46,232 nucleotides of DNA from assembly GCF_913053745.1 (NCBI RefSeq), contig NZ_CAJXGF010000018.1, positions 1 through 46,232 on the forward strand, in the 5' to 3' direction. The notes below the pieces were generated by a model, which saw only the letters and a program-made list of their open reading frames with translations, ran no database searches and was not told where the DNA came from. The translations under genes were made by a program, and so were the position numbers. Of this stretch, positions 33,457 to 42,647 are shown piece after piece; the first letter of the stretch is position 1, and the number at the start of each line of letters is the position of its first letter. The stretch comes from an uncultured Nitratireductor sp. GTDB taxonomy: Bacteria > Pseudomonadota > Alphaproteobacteria > Rhizobiales > Rhizobiaceae.

Positions 33457-35956
33457 CCGCATCACCGCCGGCCTGATGCGCCTTTATGAAGATCAGGGCC
33501 ATCGCATCGTCTTCTGGTATGACTCCGCCCGCGATCTGCGCGCAGCGTTCGATGCGGTGGACTTGCCCGGCGTGACCAAGGTGGAGATCGTCAATAACGA
33601 ATTCGGCCTGAAATATCGCATGCTGCGGCAGGAGCCGAAGGCGCGGTTCCTGCTCTATAAGGACGGCGCTGAGCCGCCGATGCCTGAGAACTGGCTGCTG
33701 GATGTGCAACTGGCCAGCGCCGTATTCCGCGCCGATCAGGCGGCGATCTGGGTGGCGGATCTTGGCATTCCGGCGAAATACGAAGCCGCCGTGCGCGATC
33801 ATGCCGAATTCTACCGTTCGGGCAAGCGGCTGGAAGCGCTGCGTGCGATCGAGCGCGAGCGGCCCTCGCAAAGCGCCAACGATGTCCGCCGCAAGATGCT
33901 GGCGGTCTGCGCTGGCGCGGATGGTGATCTCGATACTGTGATCGAGGCGTTGCTGGCCGAGCTGGCTGAAGGCCGTGATGAGGCGCTGAAGCTCATTGGC
34001 CGGGTCGGGCTGGCGGAATTTTTCTGGAAAGAGGTTTCGGCGCGTTATAGCTATGCGACGGAGGCGCCGGATTTTCAGGATTTCGCCATCACGCTGTTTT
34101 CCAGTGCCTGGGCGCGGGCCATGGGAGAAGCTGCCCCCCTGAACACGGATGCCGCGCTGATGTTCCGCCGCTGGAGCGCCTCGCGCCGGTGGGGTGAGGC
34201 GTTCGAGAAGCTGTCGGGCGATTATCAGGACGTGCTGAAGATCAGGGACAATCTGGCTTCACGCGATTTCCGGGCCCTCATCCCGCATGATCATTTCGAG
34301 GAAGTGGATCGGCGGATCGTCGTCGCCATCGTTGAGGGCCTGGCCCGGCAGAGCCTGTCCGCGACTGATGTGCTGAAATGGGTGCGCAATCGCCGCCAGA
34401 GCCATTGGTATAGCCGTTACGCGGATGTCTATCAGGCCATTGGCTATGCGACCGAGTTTCAGCAGGCGCTGGCCGAGGCTGATCTGACGATGACCAGCCT
34501 GTCCGATGGTGTGAAGCGCTATTCCGCAAGCTGGTTCCGACTGGACCAGCTTTATCGCAAGTTCATCTATCACATGCAGAAGAGTGGACAGTCGGGGTTG
34601 CTGTCTGCGCTCTATGAGGCGGTCGAGAACCGCTACACCACGAATTTCGTGCTGAAGCTGAACGACGCCTGGCAGGATCAGGTTGCCCGCCTCACGGATT
34701 GGGCGATTCCCGGCTTTCCGCGTCAGATGGATTTCTACCGGGAGCAGGCTGCTGAATACCGGCGCAAGGATCAAAAGGTCGTCGTCATTATATCAGATGC
34801 GCTGCGCTACGAGGTGGCCGAAGAGGCGCTGCGCGAGATCCGCAAGCTCAACCGGTTCGATGCCGAGTTGAAACCAATGATCGGGGTTTTGCCGAGCTAC
34901 ACGCAGCTTGGCATGGCGGCGCTCTTGCCGCACCGGCAACTGGCGATCCGCGACGACAATGATCTTGTTCTGCTGGACGGTGAAAGCACCATGGGTGCCG
35001 CCGCTCGTGAAAAGGCGCTTGCTGCGGGCCGGGCTGGAGACCGGGTAAAGATTCTCGCAGCGAAGGATTTCATGAATCTGGGATCATCGGAGGGCAAAGA
35101 CCTCTTTCGGGATCATGACATCCTCTATCTCTACCACAACCAGATCGACGCGATTGGCGACACGCTCGCCACCGAGGAAAATGTCCCCGCTGCGGCAGAG
35201 ACTGCCATCGAGGATCTGGTGAAGCTGGTGCGGAAGCTAACCTCGGCCAACTTCTCGAACATCTTGATCACCGCCGATCACGGCTTCCTGTGGCAGCACA
35301 AGGCACTGGAAGAGAGCGGCTTCGCGCTGAGCGAGCCGGAAGGCGAGATCGTTACACGAAACCGGCGCTATGTGATTGGGCAGGGCCTCAGCAGCAGCGG
35401 TGGCATGAAGAAGTTCACGGCCGCGCAGCTTGGCCTGGAGGGTGATCAGGACATCCTGATTCCAAACTCGATCAACCGCCTGCGCGTGAAGGGATCAGGC
35501 AGCCGTTTTGTCCATGGTGGGGCGAGCCTGCAGGAGATCGTCCTGCCGGTCTTGCGTGTGGGCAAGCAGCGCAAGGAGGATGTCGGGCAGGTATCGGTGC
35601 AGATTATTCCGCCAGCCCGGGCCCAGATCACCACGGGCCAGATTCAGGTCACCTTCTATCAGGCGGAGCCAGTTACCGAGAAGCAGCAGCCCCGACAGGT
35701 GCATGCAGCCATCTTTGCGGACGATGGAACGCTCATCTCTGACGAAGCCGAGCTGGAATTCGATTATGCGTCCGAGAACCCGCGCGAGCGTGAGCTATCG
35801 CGGAGCTTTCTGCTGTCCAAGGCGGCAGACGCCTATAACAATCAGACAGTCTTCCTGAAGCTGCGTACGCGCATCGGCAAGACCAGCCATTTCGAAGATC
35901 ACGCTTCGCAGCCGCTGCTGCTGAAACGCGGGATCAGCACAGATTTCGATTTCTGA
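33449..35956 (+). CDS. pglZ: PglZ/BrxZ, BREX alkaline-phosphatase-superfamily protein
   Basis: An 835-residue PglZ protein. The phosphatase core includes KVVVIISDALRYEVAEEAL (about residue 443, metal-ligand Asp) and ILITADHGFLWQHKALEE (about 604, Asp-His ligand pair). The N-terminal half carries the usual helical PglZ domain (FWYDSARDLRAAFDAVDLPG). The C-terminal domain is beta-rich. PglZ is essential in BREX and its enzymatic activity is metal-dependent. It starts inside pglX and stops 7 bp before the brxL start. Confidence 0.95.
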   Translation: MTDRITAGLMRLYEDQGHRIVFWYDSARDLRAAFDAVDLPGVTKVEIVNNEFGLKYRMLRQEPKARFLLYKDGAEPPMPENWLLDVQLASAVFRADQAAIWVADLGIPAKYEAAVRDHAEFYRSGKRLEALRAIERERPSQSANDVRRKMLAVCAGADGDLDTVIEALLAELAEGRDEALKLIGRVGLAEFFWKEVSARYSYATEAPDFQDFAITLFSSAWARAMGEAAPLNTDAALMFRRWSASRRWGEAFEKLSGDYQDVLKIRDNLASRDFRALIPHDHFEEVDRRIVVAIVEGLARQSLSATDVLKWVRNRRQSHWYSRYADVYQAIGYATEFQQALAEADLTMTSLSDGVKRYSASWFRLDQLYRKFIYHMQKSGQSGLLSALYEAVENRYTTNFVLKLNDAWQDQVARLTDWAIPGFPRQMDFYREQAAEYRRKDQKVVVIISDALRYEVAEEALREIRKLNRFDAELKPMIGVLPSYTQLGMAALLPHRQLAIRDDNDLVLLDGESTMGAAAREKALAAGRAGDRVKILAAKDFMNLGSSEGKDLFRDHDILYLYHNQIDAIGDTLATEENVPAAAETAIEDLVKLVRKLTSANFSNILITADHGFLWQHKALEESGFALSEPEGEIVTRNRRYVIGQGLSSSGGMKKFTAAQLGLEGDQDILIPNSINRLRVKGSGSRFVHGGASLQEIVLPVLRVGKQRKEDVGQVSVQIIPPARAQITTGQIQVTFYQAEPVTEKQQPRQVHAAIFADDGTLISDEAELEFDYASENPRERELSRSFLLSKAADAYNNQTVFLKLRTRIGKTSHFEDHASQPLLLKRGISTDFDF

Positions 35957-35963
35957 GGTGCCG

Positions 35964-38045
35964 ATGTCGACCCTTGATGACAAGATCAACGAGCATTTCG
36001 CCGGTTTCGTGGTTCGCAAGGACCTGGTGAAGGCGGTGAAGGGGAACGCCATTGTTCCCACCTATGTGCTCGAATACCTGCTCGGCCAATATTGCGCGAC
36101 CGATGACGAGGCCTCGATTGCGACAGGCATCGAGACAGTCAAGGACATCCTGCGCAAGCACTACGTCCATCGTTCCGAAGCGGGGCTGGTCCAGTCGACG
36201 ATCAAGGAGCGGGGCCGTTACAAGGTCATCGATCAGGTCAGCGTGGCGCTGAACGAAAAGACCGATGCCTATGAGGCGGTCTTCGAAAACCTCGGGATCA
36301 AGCGGGTCGCGATCGACAGCACCACGGTCAAGGCGCACCCGAAACTGCTGGTAACGGGTATCTGGTGCATCGCCGATGTGCAGTACGAATTTTCGGAAGA
36401 CAGCCGGATTTCCCCCTGGATCATCGACACACTGAAGCCGATCCAGATCGCCCGCGTCGACTATGATGGCTATCGCGAAACGCGTGACAAGTTCACCACC
36501 GAGGAATGGATCGATCTGCTGATGCAAAGCATCGGCTTTGATCCGTCCCTGTTCGGGCGCAGGTCAAAGCTTTTGCAACTGTTGCGCCTGGTCCCTTTCG
36601 TCGAGCGCAACTACAATCTTATTGAGCTTGGCCCCAAGGGCACGGGCAAGTCGCATATTTATTCCGAGTTTTCCCCCCATGGTCAGCTGATCTCGGGCGG
36701 TGAAATCACGGTTCCGAAGCTTTTCGTGAACAATTCCAATGGCCGGATCGGATTGGTAGGCTTTTGGGATGTCGTGGCCTTTGATGAATTTGCCGGCCGC
36801 GAGAAGACGGCCAACAAGGCGCTTGTCGACATCATGAAGAACTACATGGCGAACAAGCAGTTCTCTCGTGGTGTAAATCCGATGGGTGCCGAGGCCAGCT
36901 TCGCCTTTGTCGGCAACACGGACCATAACGTGCCTTGGATGCTGAAAAATACGGACCTGTTCGAAGCTCTGCCGCCGCAGTTCCACGACAGCGCCTTCAT
37001 CGATCGATTGCACGCCTATCTGCCCGGATGGGAGGTCGACATCATCCGGGGTGAGATGTTCACATCTGGTTATGGGTTCATCGTCGACTATCTCGCCGAA
37101 ATCCTGCGCCATCTGCGTGCCGAGGACTTCTCGCATCGGCCAGATCGCTATTTCACCATTCCGGTTCAGACCCATATTCGGGACCGCGCGGCGATCAACA
37201 AGACCATGTCAGGTCTGCTGAAGCTGATCTTCCCCAATGGTGGCGAGACAGAAGCCGAAGTTGAAGAGCTTTTGCGGTTTGCGATTGAATGCCGTAAGCG
37301 GGTGAAGGACCAGCTCCTGCGGATCGACAGCACCTTCGAGGACGCGGACTTCCATTACGTCGCCTTGGATGGCGCAAAGCGCGCTGTCACCACGCTGGAG
37401 GAAGAGGAGTTTCCCCAGTTCTACCATCGCCGATCGACTGGCGATGGGGATGACAGCGAGGGGCAATCTGCGATCACGCCGGTTCCCGCGCAGCAGTCCT
37501 CAGCGGCGGCCACTCCTGAAGCACCTGCTGTTGCTGTTGCTTCTGCGATTGTTCCGAAGCCCGGGCATGTCGTTTTTACGGAAAACCGCAAGGGCATCAG
37601 TTTCGACAAAATCTTTGGTCCGTGGACGGATGGTGCGACCAGGATCGTCATCACTGATCCTTATATCCGGAAGTTCCATCAGGCGCGTAACGTGATGGAA
37701 CTCGTTGAGATGCTGATCCGGCGTAAACAGCCCGAGGATCAGGTCGCAGTGCATCTCGTCACCGCTCCTGATGATGGGAACATTCAGGAGCAGCGGGAAT
37801 GTCTGGATGGGATCGCCGAGGCCTGCACAGGCACGGGCGTTGATTTTACATGGGCGTTCGACGGGACCGGAACGATCCATGCACGCGACATCACCACGGA
37901 CACTGGCTGGAAGATGGTGCTGGATCGAGGATTGGATATCTTCCAGCCGACACCTCGTAAGATGAACGGTTTCTCGCTGGGGGAGCGAATGCAAGAGCAT
38001 CGGATGGTCAAGGGCTTTTATGTAACTTATGTCGAGGCGCAATAG
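35964..38045 (+). CDS. brxL: BrxL, BREX Lon-like AAA+ protein with a phospholipase-D-like C-terminus
   Basis: A 693-residue BrxL. The AAA+ part has Walker A in LGPKGTGKSHIYSEFSPHG (about residue 222), then GFWDVVAFDEFAGREKT as Walker B. A polar linker with GDGDDSEGQ (about residues 490-500) separates it from a C-terminal domain beginning GISFDKIFGPWTDGATRIV. This domain resembles MITD1-type/PLD-like domains (TDPYIRKFHQARN, then TIHARDITTDTGWKMVLDRG). I see no obvious Lon Ser-Lys catalytic pair. The ATG at 35964 follows GAGGTGCCG; a GTG at 35958 is rejected. It is the last gene of the BREX operon. Confidence 0.92.
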   Translation: MSTLDDKINEHFAGFVVRKDLVKAVKGNAIVPTYVLEYLLGQYCATDDEASIATGIETVKDILRKHYVHRSEAGLVQSTIKERGRYKVIDQVSVALNEKTDAYEAVFENLGIKRVAIDSTTVKAHPKLLVTGIWCIADVQYEFSEDSRISPWIIDTLKPIQIARVDYDGYRETRDKFTTEEWIDLLMQSIGFDPSLFGRRSKLLQLLRLVPFVERNYNLIELGPKGTGKSHIYSEFSPHGQLISGGEITVPKLFVNNSNGRIGLVGFWDVVAFDEFAGREKTANKALVDIMKNYMANKQFSRGVNPMGAEASFAFVGNTDHNVPWMLKNTDLFEALPPQFHDSAFIDRLHAYLPGWEVDIIRGEMFTSGYGFIVDYLAEILRHLRAEDFSHRPDRYFTIPVQTHIRDRAAINKTMSGLLKLIFPNGGETEAEVEELLRFAIECRKRVKDQLLRIDSTFEDADFHYVALDGAKRAVTTLEEEEFPQFYHRRSTGDGDDSEGQSAITPVPAQQSSAAATPEAPAVAVASAIVPKPGHVVFTENRKGISFDKIFGPWTDGATRIVITDPYIRKFHQARNVMELVEMLIRRKQPEDQVAVHLVTAPDDGNIQEQRECLDGIAEACTGTGVDFTWAFDGTGTIHARDITTDTGWKMVLDRGLDIFQPTPRKMNGFSLGERMQEHRMVKGFYVTYVEAQ

Positions 38046-38119
38046 GGCAACGTGCTGGTTGCGCTGCGGGATGGCTCCGCGTAATGCGCGCGATTTGAGG
38101 CCAGAGAGCACATAGAGGT

Positions 38120-38852
38120 TCACGTCGACGGCAATCCGCATCGAACGGCCTCGCAGAACGTCTCGCGCAAACTTGTGTCTCTAGCTAGTTTCCGCCGCAG
38201 TGATCGCGGAAGTTCGAGTTGGACTCCCTTACGAGAAAGGGTTCGATTGCAGATGTTCGTCAGCTCTGTTCCCGGAAGCCTCTCATTGAAATCAGCATCA
38301 AAACCGGCTTTGCGCAGCGAACTGCCGATTGCATCGCGTAGTTCGGCATCACGTCCGCCCAGCCAAACTGACTCGTCCCCATTGTCCTTTCGCCCGTGGA
38401 TCGCGACTGCGTAGTGGCATCGTCCGACAATATCAATGGCCGTTGGTTCGTCGAAGCGGTGTGGCCGGCGACATTGCACTTGAAGCCTCAGCGACATCGC
38501 ATCGCACTTGACGGGAGGGGCCAACCTACGGCCGGGCTTCGCCCGCCCTCCGGTCGGCCCCTCCCGTCAAGTTCGATGTCGCTGACCCCTCCATCTGCAT
38601 TGTCGCCCTATAACGGTGGGAGGTTATATGGAGATCGGTATGAGGCCGATTTTCTAGACCCTCGAAGGCGTAGAAAGAAAAGTCGAGTCCGGCGACAGCC
38701 TCGGCGATTTCCGAGGTGTTCGGTTCGATCCATCCGCCATGGGGCGCAAAGACCACCAGTTGAGCGCCACGATCTTCCACACATATGCGATAGTCGATCC
38801 CGAGCCTCTCATTGGCAGTAAGTTCTGCGAAGCACTTGTATCTATCAGCCAT
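38120..38852 (-). pseudogene. DUF867/poly-gamma-glutamate-hydrolase-like gene split by a MITE-like insertion
   Basis: Two minus-strand pieces of one gene. The first (from ATG 38852) encodes MADRYKCFAELTANERLG, then VFAPHGGWIEPNTSEIAEAV and YAFEGLENRPHTDLHITSHR. The second resumes at RFDEPTAIDIVGRCHYAVAI, HGRKDNGDESVWLGG and ends CGLPST. These match the PGA-hydrolase-like/YjqB phage-related family (zinc-type HGG and HG motifs). The 152-bp element at 38462-38613 separates them. Removing it with one copy of its 5-bp duplication (157 bp) rejoins both pieces in one frame and gives a 191-residue protein, the family's size. As it stands the gene is broken. Confidence 0.85.
38462..38613. mobile_element. 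152-bp palindromic MITE-like insertion with 5-bp target duplication
   Basis: The ends (TGGCCGGCGACATTGCA and, inverted, TTATAGGGCGACAATGCA) share GGCGACA-TGCA. Inside, CTTGACGGGAGGGGCC (38507-38522) is perfectly complementary to GGCCCCTCCCGTCAAG (38556-38571) and CAGCGACATCG (38489-38499) to CGATGTCGCTG (38574-38584), around a GGGCTTCGCCC hairpin. CGGTG flanks both sides (38457-38461 and 38614-38618). No coding capacity, so it needs a transposase supplied elsewhere. Fold-back DNA of this kind would form a long hairpin. Confidence 0.88.
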
Positions 38853-38888
38853 ATGATCCGTTTCAGTTACGCAGATCCCCGAGAAATC

Positions 38889-39815
38889 CTAGCGCATGTC
38901 CGCGACGATGTTCTCGATCTCACGCCGCTGCTCGGCGTGTTTTGCGGGGTTTTGGTCTTTCAATTTCTGCAGATTTAGAAGCTTCCAGCGCACTGCCGGT
39001 AACTCCGCAGCTTTTGGCAGCCCGATAGCTTCGAAATCAGGTTCGCCGTCGTGGAGCGAAAGCAGGAAGCTTATCGCCCTGTCGTCGAGCTTTGCCAGAA
39101 TATCCGCTGTCATCCGGCTTCTCGTTGCTTTCAGATCATCGAGGCTGACGGGCTCGACCGTCATCCCTTCGAACTCCTTGACGAAGGCCTCGTCGAGTTC
39201 CACGAGCGAAGGCCTGACCAGTTCGTGCGGGGGGCGCCCAGAGCTCGCGACATAAATCAGGAAGGTCCGAAACAGCGCGTCGGTCAGCCCCTCGTTCTGA
39301 TAGAGCAGCTTCACGTCAAACAGGTCGCGCGGATGCTGCCGGTCAACCGCCGCATGCAGCTTGCCGCCAAACAGGTCTTCGAACGAGACAACCTGCATTT
39401 CGGCGAAGCCGAACGTCTCCTCGACATTTTCATTCACCCGGCGCCGTTCCGGCGGATGGACGGTGCCCCTCGCGACCGGGGATGTCTCGACCTTGATTTC
39501 GGTGTTTCCCTGTCGGACGAGCAGGCGGGTATCATTGTTCCCACCACCGGCTATCCTCTGGACATTCACACCGCGCATATTGCGTATTAAGTCCTCGCGG
39601 ATGTGCTCCAATGTCGTGTCGATGTTTTTCAGCGTCGTCTCACGGTCCTCTATCGGCAGATAGGTCAGGTCGATATCGACCGAGAGCCGCGGCATCTCGC
39701 GATAAAAGAGGTTAATCGCGGTTCCGCCCTTCAGGGCGAAGGCCTCGTGACGGGCAATGAAAGGAAGGGTTCGCACCAGGAGGTCGACCTGGCGCATGTA
39801 TGTTTCACGGGCCAT
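38889..39815 (-). CDS. AbiEii-type nucleotidyltransferase toxin
   Basis: A 308-residue nucleotidyltransferase of the AbiEii/AbiGii family, the toxin of a type IV toxin-antitoxin system. The catalytic motif is FALKGGTAINLFYREMPRLSVDIDLTYLP (residues 26-54, with GG and the Asp-x-Asp pair). Later motifs are IKVETSP, FEDLFGGKLHAAVDRQHPRDLFDVKLL. Such enzymes transfer nucleotides to tRNA or other substrates and stop growth when the antitoxin falls. The ATG at 39815 overlaps the end of the antitoxin gene by 11 bp. Confidence 0.88.
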   Translation of the reverse strand: MARETYMRQVDLLVRTLPFIARHEAFALKGGTAINLFYREMPRLSVDIDLTYLPIEDRETTLKNIDTTLEHIREDLIRNMRGVNVQRIAGGGNNDTRLLVRQGNTEIKVETSPVARGTVHPPERRRVNENVEETFGFAEMQVVSFEDLFGGKLHAAVDRQHPRDLFDVKLLYQNEGLTDALFRTFLIYVASSGRPPHELVRPSLVELDEAFVKEFEGMTVEPVSLDDLKATRSRMTADILAKLDDRAISFLLSLHDGEPDFEAIGLPKAAELPAVRWKLLNLQKLKDQNPAKHAEQRREIENIVADMR

Positions 39816-40659
39816 TCGGGACTTCCTTCGGCATCAAGTCGGCCGGGACTGTAATGCGGTAGACGGGGTGTAGCCGGCCGCCCGGCGTCAACGCCCGGTC
39901 GCCCTTGCCGAAATCGACGGACGACTTGTCGATGTGCCGGCGCCAAGCATGATCATGCTTGTCAGCAAACACGAAGAAGAGGCGCTTGGTTTTGACGCTT
40001 CGGCAGAGGGTGAGGAGCGTCGTCAGCAATTTGGGTCGCAGATTGGCAAGGCTCTCGAAGGCGACGTCGACCTTGTGGTAGCTTTCGTTCTTCGGGACTT
40101 CGTCGAGCATTTCGAGGATCGCGCGCTCGGGTGAGGACATCGGCATTGGCCAGCGCCATGGGCTTTGTGTCAGCTCCGGATTCGCGTCGTTGGTCAGGTC
40201 GAAGTCCGCGTTTTCGACGCCGGTTGTTCCGTCGCCAAACAGGACATCGCTTCTGGTCTTCACATCGGCGTCCGTTCGCAGTTTCGACAGCCACTTTGGG
40301 ATATCTGATCCGTAAAGATAGAGAGGGAATGCGCCGCCGAGCGACAGGTAATGGGTATGCCCCCGCAAGGAGAGCGAGGTCGCTCCACCGACATGGAATT
40401 TATGCTGCATGAGCCAGGCCGCAGAGAGCAGGGGGATTTTCCAGCCACTGACAGCTTCTGGATTGGCGTCAGAGGAAAATGGTCGACGGTACACCCCCGT
40501 CATGACCGGCTCGAGCCAACCCTGTTTGAGATAGCCCGAAACGGACTGCCGCGAGATCGCATGACGGCTCATCCACCCAGAATCCACGAGGAAACCAGGG
40601 GGGACCTCTTGCAGAAGCTGCTTTAGCTTTGTCTCTGGTTGCCCACTCATATTTGACAT
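39805..40659 (-). CDS. AbiEi-type antitoxin / transcriptional repressor
   Basis: A 284-residue partner gene immediately upstream of the AbiEii toxin. The N-terminal winged-helix domain is in WMSRHAISRQSVSGYLKQGWLEPVMTGVYRRP, typical of AbiEi antitoxins, which repress the operon. The C-terminal domain includes SSPERAILEMLDEVPKNES. The start at 40659 (MSNMSGQPETK) has no ribosome site and sits next to a CATAAT -10-like box; the second ATG (40650) is an alternative. It belongs to the AbiE abortive-infection system. Confidence 0.85.
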   Translation of the reverse strand: MSNMSGQPETKLKQLLQEVPPGFLVDSGWMSRHAISRQSVSGYLKQGWLEPVMTGVYRRPFSSDANPEAVSGWKIPLLSAAWLMQHKFHVGGATSLSLRGHTHYLSLGGAFPLYLYGSDIPKWLSKLRTDADVKTRSDVLFGDGTTGVENADFDLTNDANPELTQSPWRWPMPMSSPERAILEMLDEVPKNESYHKVDVAFESLANLRPKLLTTLLTLCRSVKTKRLFFVFADKHDHAWRRHIDKSSVDFGKGDRALTPGGRLHPVYRITVPADLMPKEVPNGP

Positions 40660-40863
40660 TATGGCATAGAATTAAAGCAGATGCGATTCGAACTTTGCAG
40701 AATGCAAGATTTGTCCATTCATGCTTGACCAAACGGGCCGATCTCAAAGTCAGAGCCGGGTAGCCTTGCCGAGCGCTATCAGTTCCCCAGCCAGTATCTG
40801 GGACGGGTGGCCGATACATACGTCACGCATTCACAAGAGGCTGCAGACTGAAATTGGCGTCAG

Positions 40864-41763
40864 TCAGGCCGCCATGCCGGTTTGATCCAACGATGACGAC
40901 GCAATGATCGAGCGGAATTCCTCGAGTAACTCCGCGTGGTGGACAGATAAATAGCGCTCGATCTCCTTGTTTCCGACGAGCTTGCCGAGGTAGCCTGATG
41001 CGATGACGAGATGCAGGACGTCATCCCCGTAAGAGCTTTCGATCTGTTTGAAATCCTGGTGGAGGGAGGCCATCTCCCGTTCCATGCGAGCCATCTGCTC
41101 GCGTGTCATGCCCGCGATCTTCTTTGGTTGATCCGGCTTTGCCAAATCCTCCTGTTTGGTGGCGGCTAGCAGGGCCTTTGCGTAACTGGATGACCAGTTC
41201 GCGGCCGTACCCATCAACTCGGCCGTCTCGATCTGCCGCAGCGGCTTCATTTTCCGAAGGACGTCGAAGGTGACCGGGTTTACCGATTTGTCCTTCAGCA
41301 TCTCGACGACCTCGGGGCAGATGCCATCGAGCAGGGTGCGCCGCCTTTTTATGAGCTTGATATCGACATCTAGCGCCTTTGCCAGCTTGTCCTCTGACAC
41401 GCCGCTCTTGAGCGCACGCATGATCATGAAATGCTCCTGCACGGTGGCAAGGCGGTTCACGCGCTTGTTGTAGGTGAAGGCCTCATCGTCATCCGCGATC
41501 AGGCAGCGTGCTTCGGTGTGGCCGAGATCCTGAAGGGCCGCGAGACGCAAATGCCCATCAAGCAGAAGATAGCGCGAATCTTTCTTTCCGAGCCGAGCCA
41601 CCACCAGGGGTTCGATGATGCCGACCTCGGCGATCGAACTTGAGATCCGCTTGTATTTTACCACCTTCTTTTGTGCGTCCTCCACTTTCTTTCGCGGCAG
41701 AAGGGAGGTCAACGGAAGGACAAGTATGCGCTGTTCGAACGCGATACGGACATGGTCGTTCAT
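40864..41763 (-). CDS. ParB-like protein with RepB-type C-terminal domain (second of a pair)
   Basis: A 299-residue ParB-family protein. The N-terminal ParB domain shows IAEVGIIEPLVVARLGKKDSRYLLLDGHLRLAALQDLGH, with DGHLRLA at the GERR-like position. A helix-turn-helix (LAKALDVDIKLIKRRRTLL) follows, and the C-terminal part (KMKPLRQIETAELMGTAANWSSSYAKALL) resembles the RepB plasmid-partition family. No ParA gene accompanies it. It starts with an ATGA overlap on another ParB-like gene, itself overlapping a recombinase gene. Confidence 0.82.
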   Translation of the reverse strand: MNDHVRIAFEQRILVLPLTSLLPRKKVEDAQKKVVKYKRISSSIAEVGIIEPLVVARLGKKDSRYLLLDGHLRLAALQDLGHTEARCLIADDDEAFTYNKRVNRLATVQEHFMIMRALKSGVSEDKLAKALDVDIKLIKRRRTLLDGICPEVVEMLKDKSVNPVTFDVLRKMKPLRQIETAELMGTAANWSSSYAKALLAATKQEDLAKPDQPKKIAGMTREQMARMEREMASLHQDFKQIESSYGDDVLHLVIASGYLGKLVGNKEIERYLSVHHAELLEEFRSIIASSSLDQTGMAA

Positions 41764-42647
41764 GGGATTACCCTCGTTCCAAGACGTTCCGCGAGCGGGC
41801 GAGGCATCGTATGGATCGCTTCTGCCCGCAGCAGCGTCACAAAGTGCTCGTCGGCGAGTAGTCGTTTCAGTGCGTTGACGACGAAAAGTAGCCGGCTCTG
41901 AGCAAGCGTTGCCTTCTTGACCAGGAGCTTCTGTCTTTCGGTCTCTTTCCTGTAAGCGCGCACGAGAGCGCTAGCGGTCAGCTTGCGGCCCGCCGATTTG
42001 TTCGGAGCTGCCAGGCTGTGTATCGTCTTGCCGGTCAGGTTGCGTTGTTCCACGATACGGCGGATCGCAATGATCTGATTGCCGGGAAGTGCCTTCTGCT
42101 CATAGGCTTCGGCCAGGGCTTTCTGAACGTCGCTGTCTTTGGCGCGGGCGATCTCCATGGCGATGCTTGGAGGGATAATCCCTTTCTCGACCCCGGCAAG
42201 GAGACGCTCTTCTCCATGGTCGAGCAAGTAGCAGATTGCGTACACGTATTCGTCGCTGAAGTCCGTCTTCACTGCGATTTCTGTGATCGAGTAGCCCCGA
42301 TCACGTAGCGCAGCGATCTCCCGGACGAACTCGAGCGGCGAGTGCTGCCGACGCGCGAGATTTTCGACCAGGCTCATGACGAAGCAGTCTTCCACGGTCG
42401 CTTCGATAACGATCGCCGGAATGTGCGATTGTCCAAGTTCGACAAAGGCTTCGAGACGCCCTTGGCCACAGACGAGATCATATCCCGTACTGTCAGCGTG
42501 GGCGCTGACCGTGATAGGCTTTTTGAGCCCCAGATGAGCAATGCTGGTCACGAGCTCCGCGAATATTTTCTTGTTGCGGGCGCGGGGGTTCAGGACGACG
42601 ATGCTATCAACGGGGATGCTTTGAATCTCCGGTGCAGTCTGGCTCAT
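41760..42647 (-). CDS. ParB-like protein (first of a pair), coupled to a serine recombinase
   Basis: A 295-residue ParB-family protein. The ParB domain is PRARNKKIFAELVTSIAHLGLKKPITV, then YDLVCGQGRLEAFVELGQSHIPAIVI (GQGR box) and MSLVENLARRQHSPLEFVREIAAL. The HTH is GYSITEIAVKTDFSDEYVYAI. It differs clearly from repB of the repABC cassette. It starts by ATGA overlap with the recombinase stop (42644-42647) and ends by ATGA overlap with the next ParB-like gene, so the three are translated as one unit. Confidence 0.82.
   Translation of the reverse strand: MSQTAPEIQSIPVDSIVVLNPRARNKKIFAELVTSIAHLGLKKPITVSAHADSTGYDLVCGQGRLEAFVELGQSHIPAIVIEATVEDCFVMSLVENLARRQHSPLEFVREIAALRDRGYSITEIAVKTDFSDEYVYAICYLLDHGEERLLAGVEKGIIPPSIAMEIARAKDSDVQKALAEAYEQKALPGNQIIAIRRIVEQRNLTGKTIHSLAAPNKSAGRKLTASALVRAYRKETERQKLLVKKATLAQSRLLFVVNALKRLLADEHFVTLLRAEAIHTMPRPLAERLGTRVIP

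Noticed and set aside
24283-38045. BREX locus as the undescribed system
   Set aside because: Gene order and domains match known type I BREX; only the regulatory sharing and domain variants are of interest.
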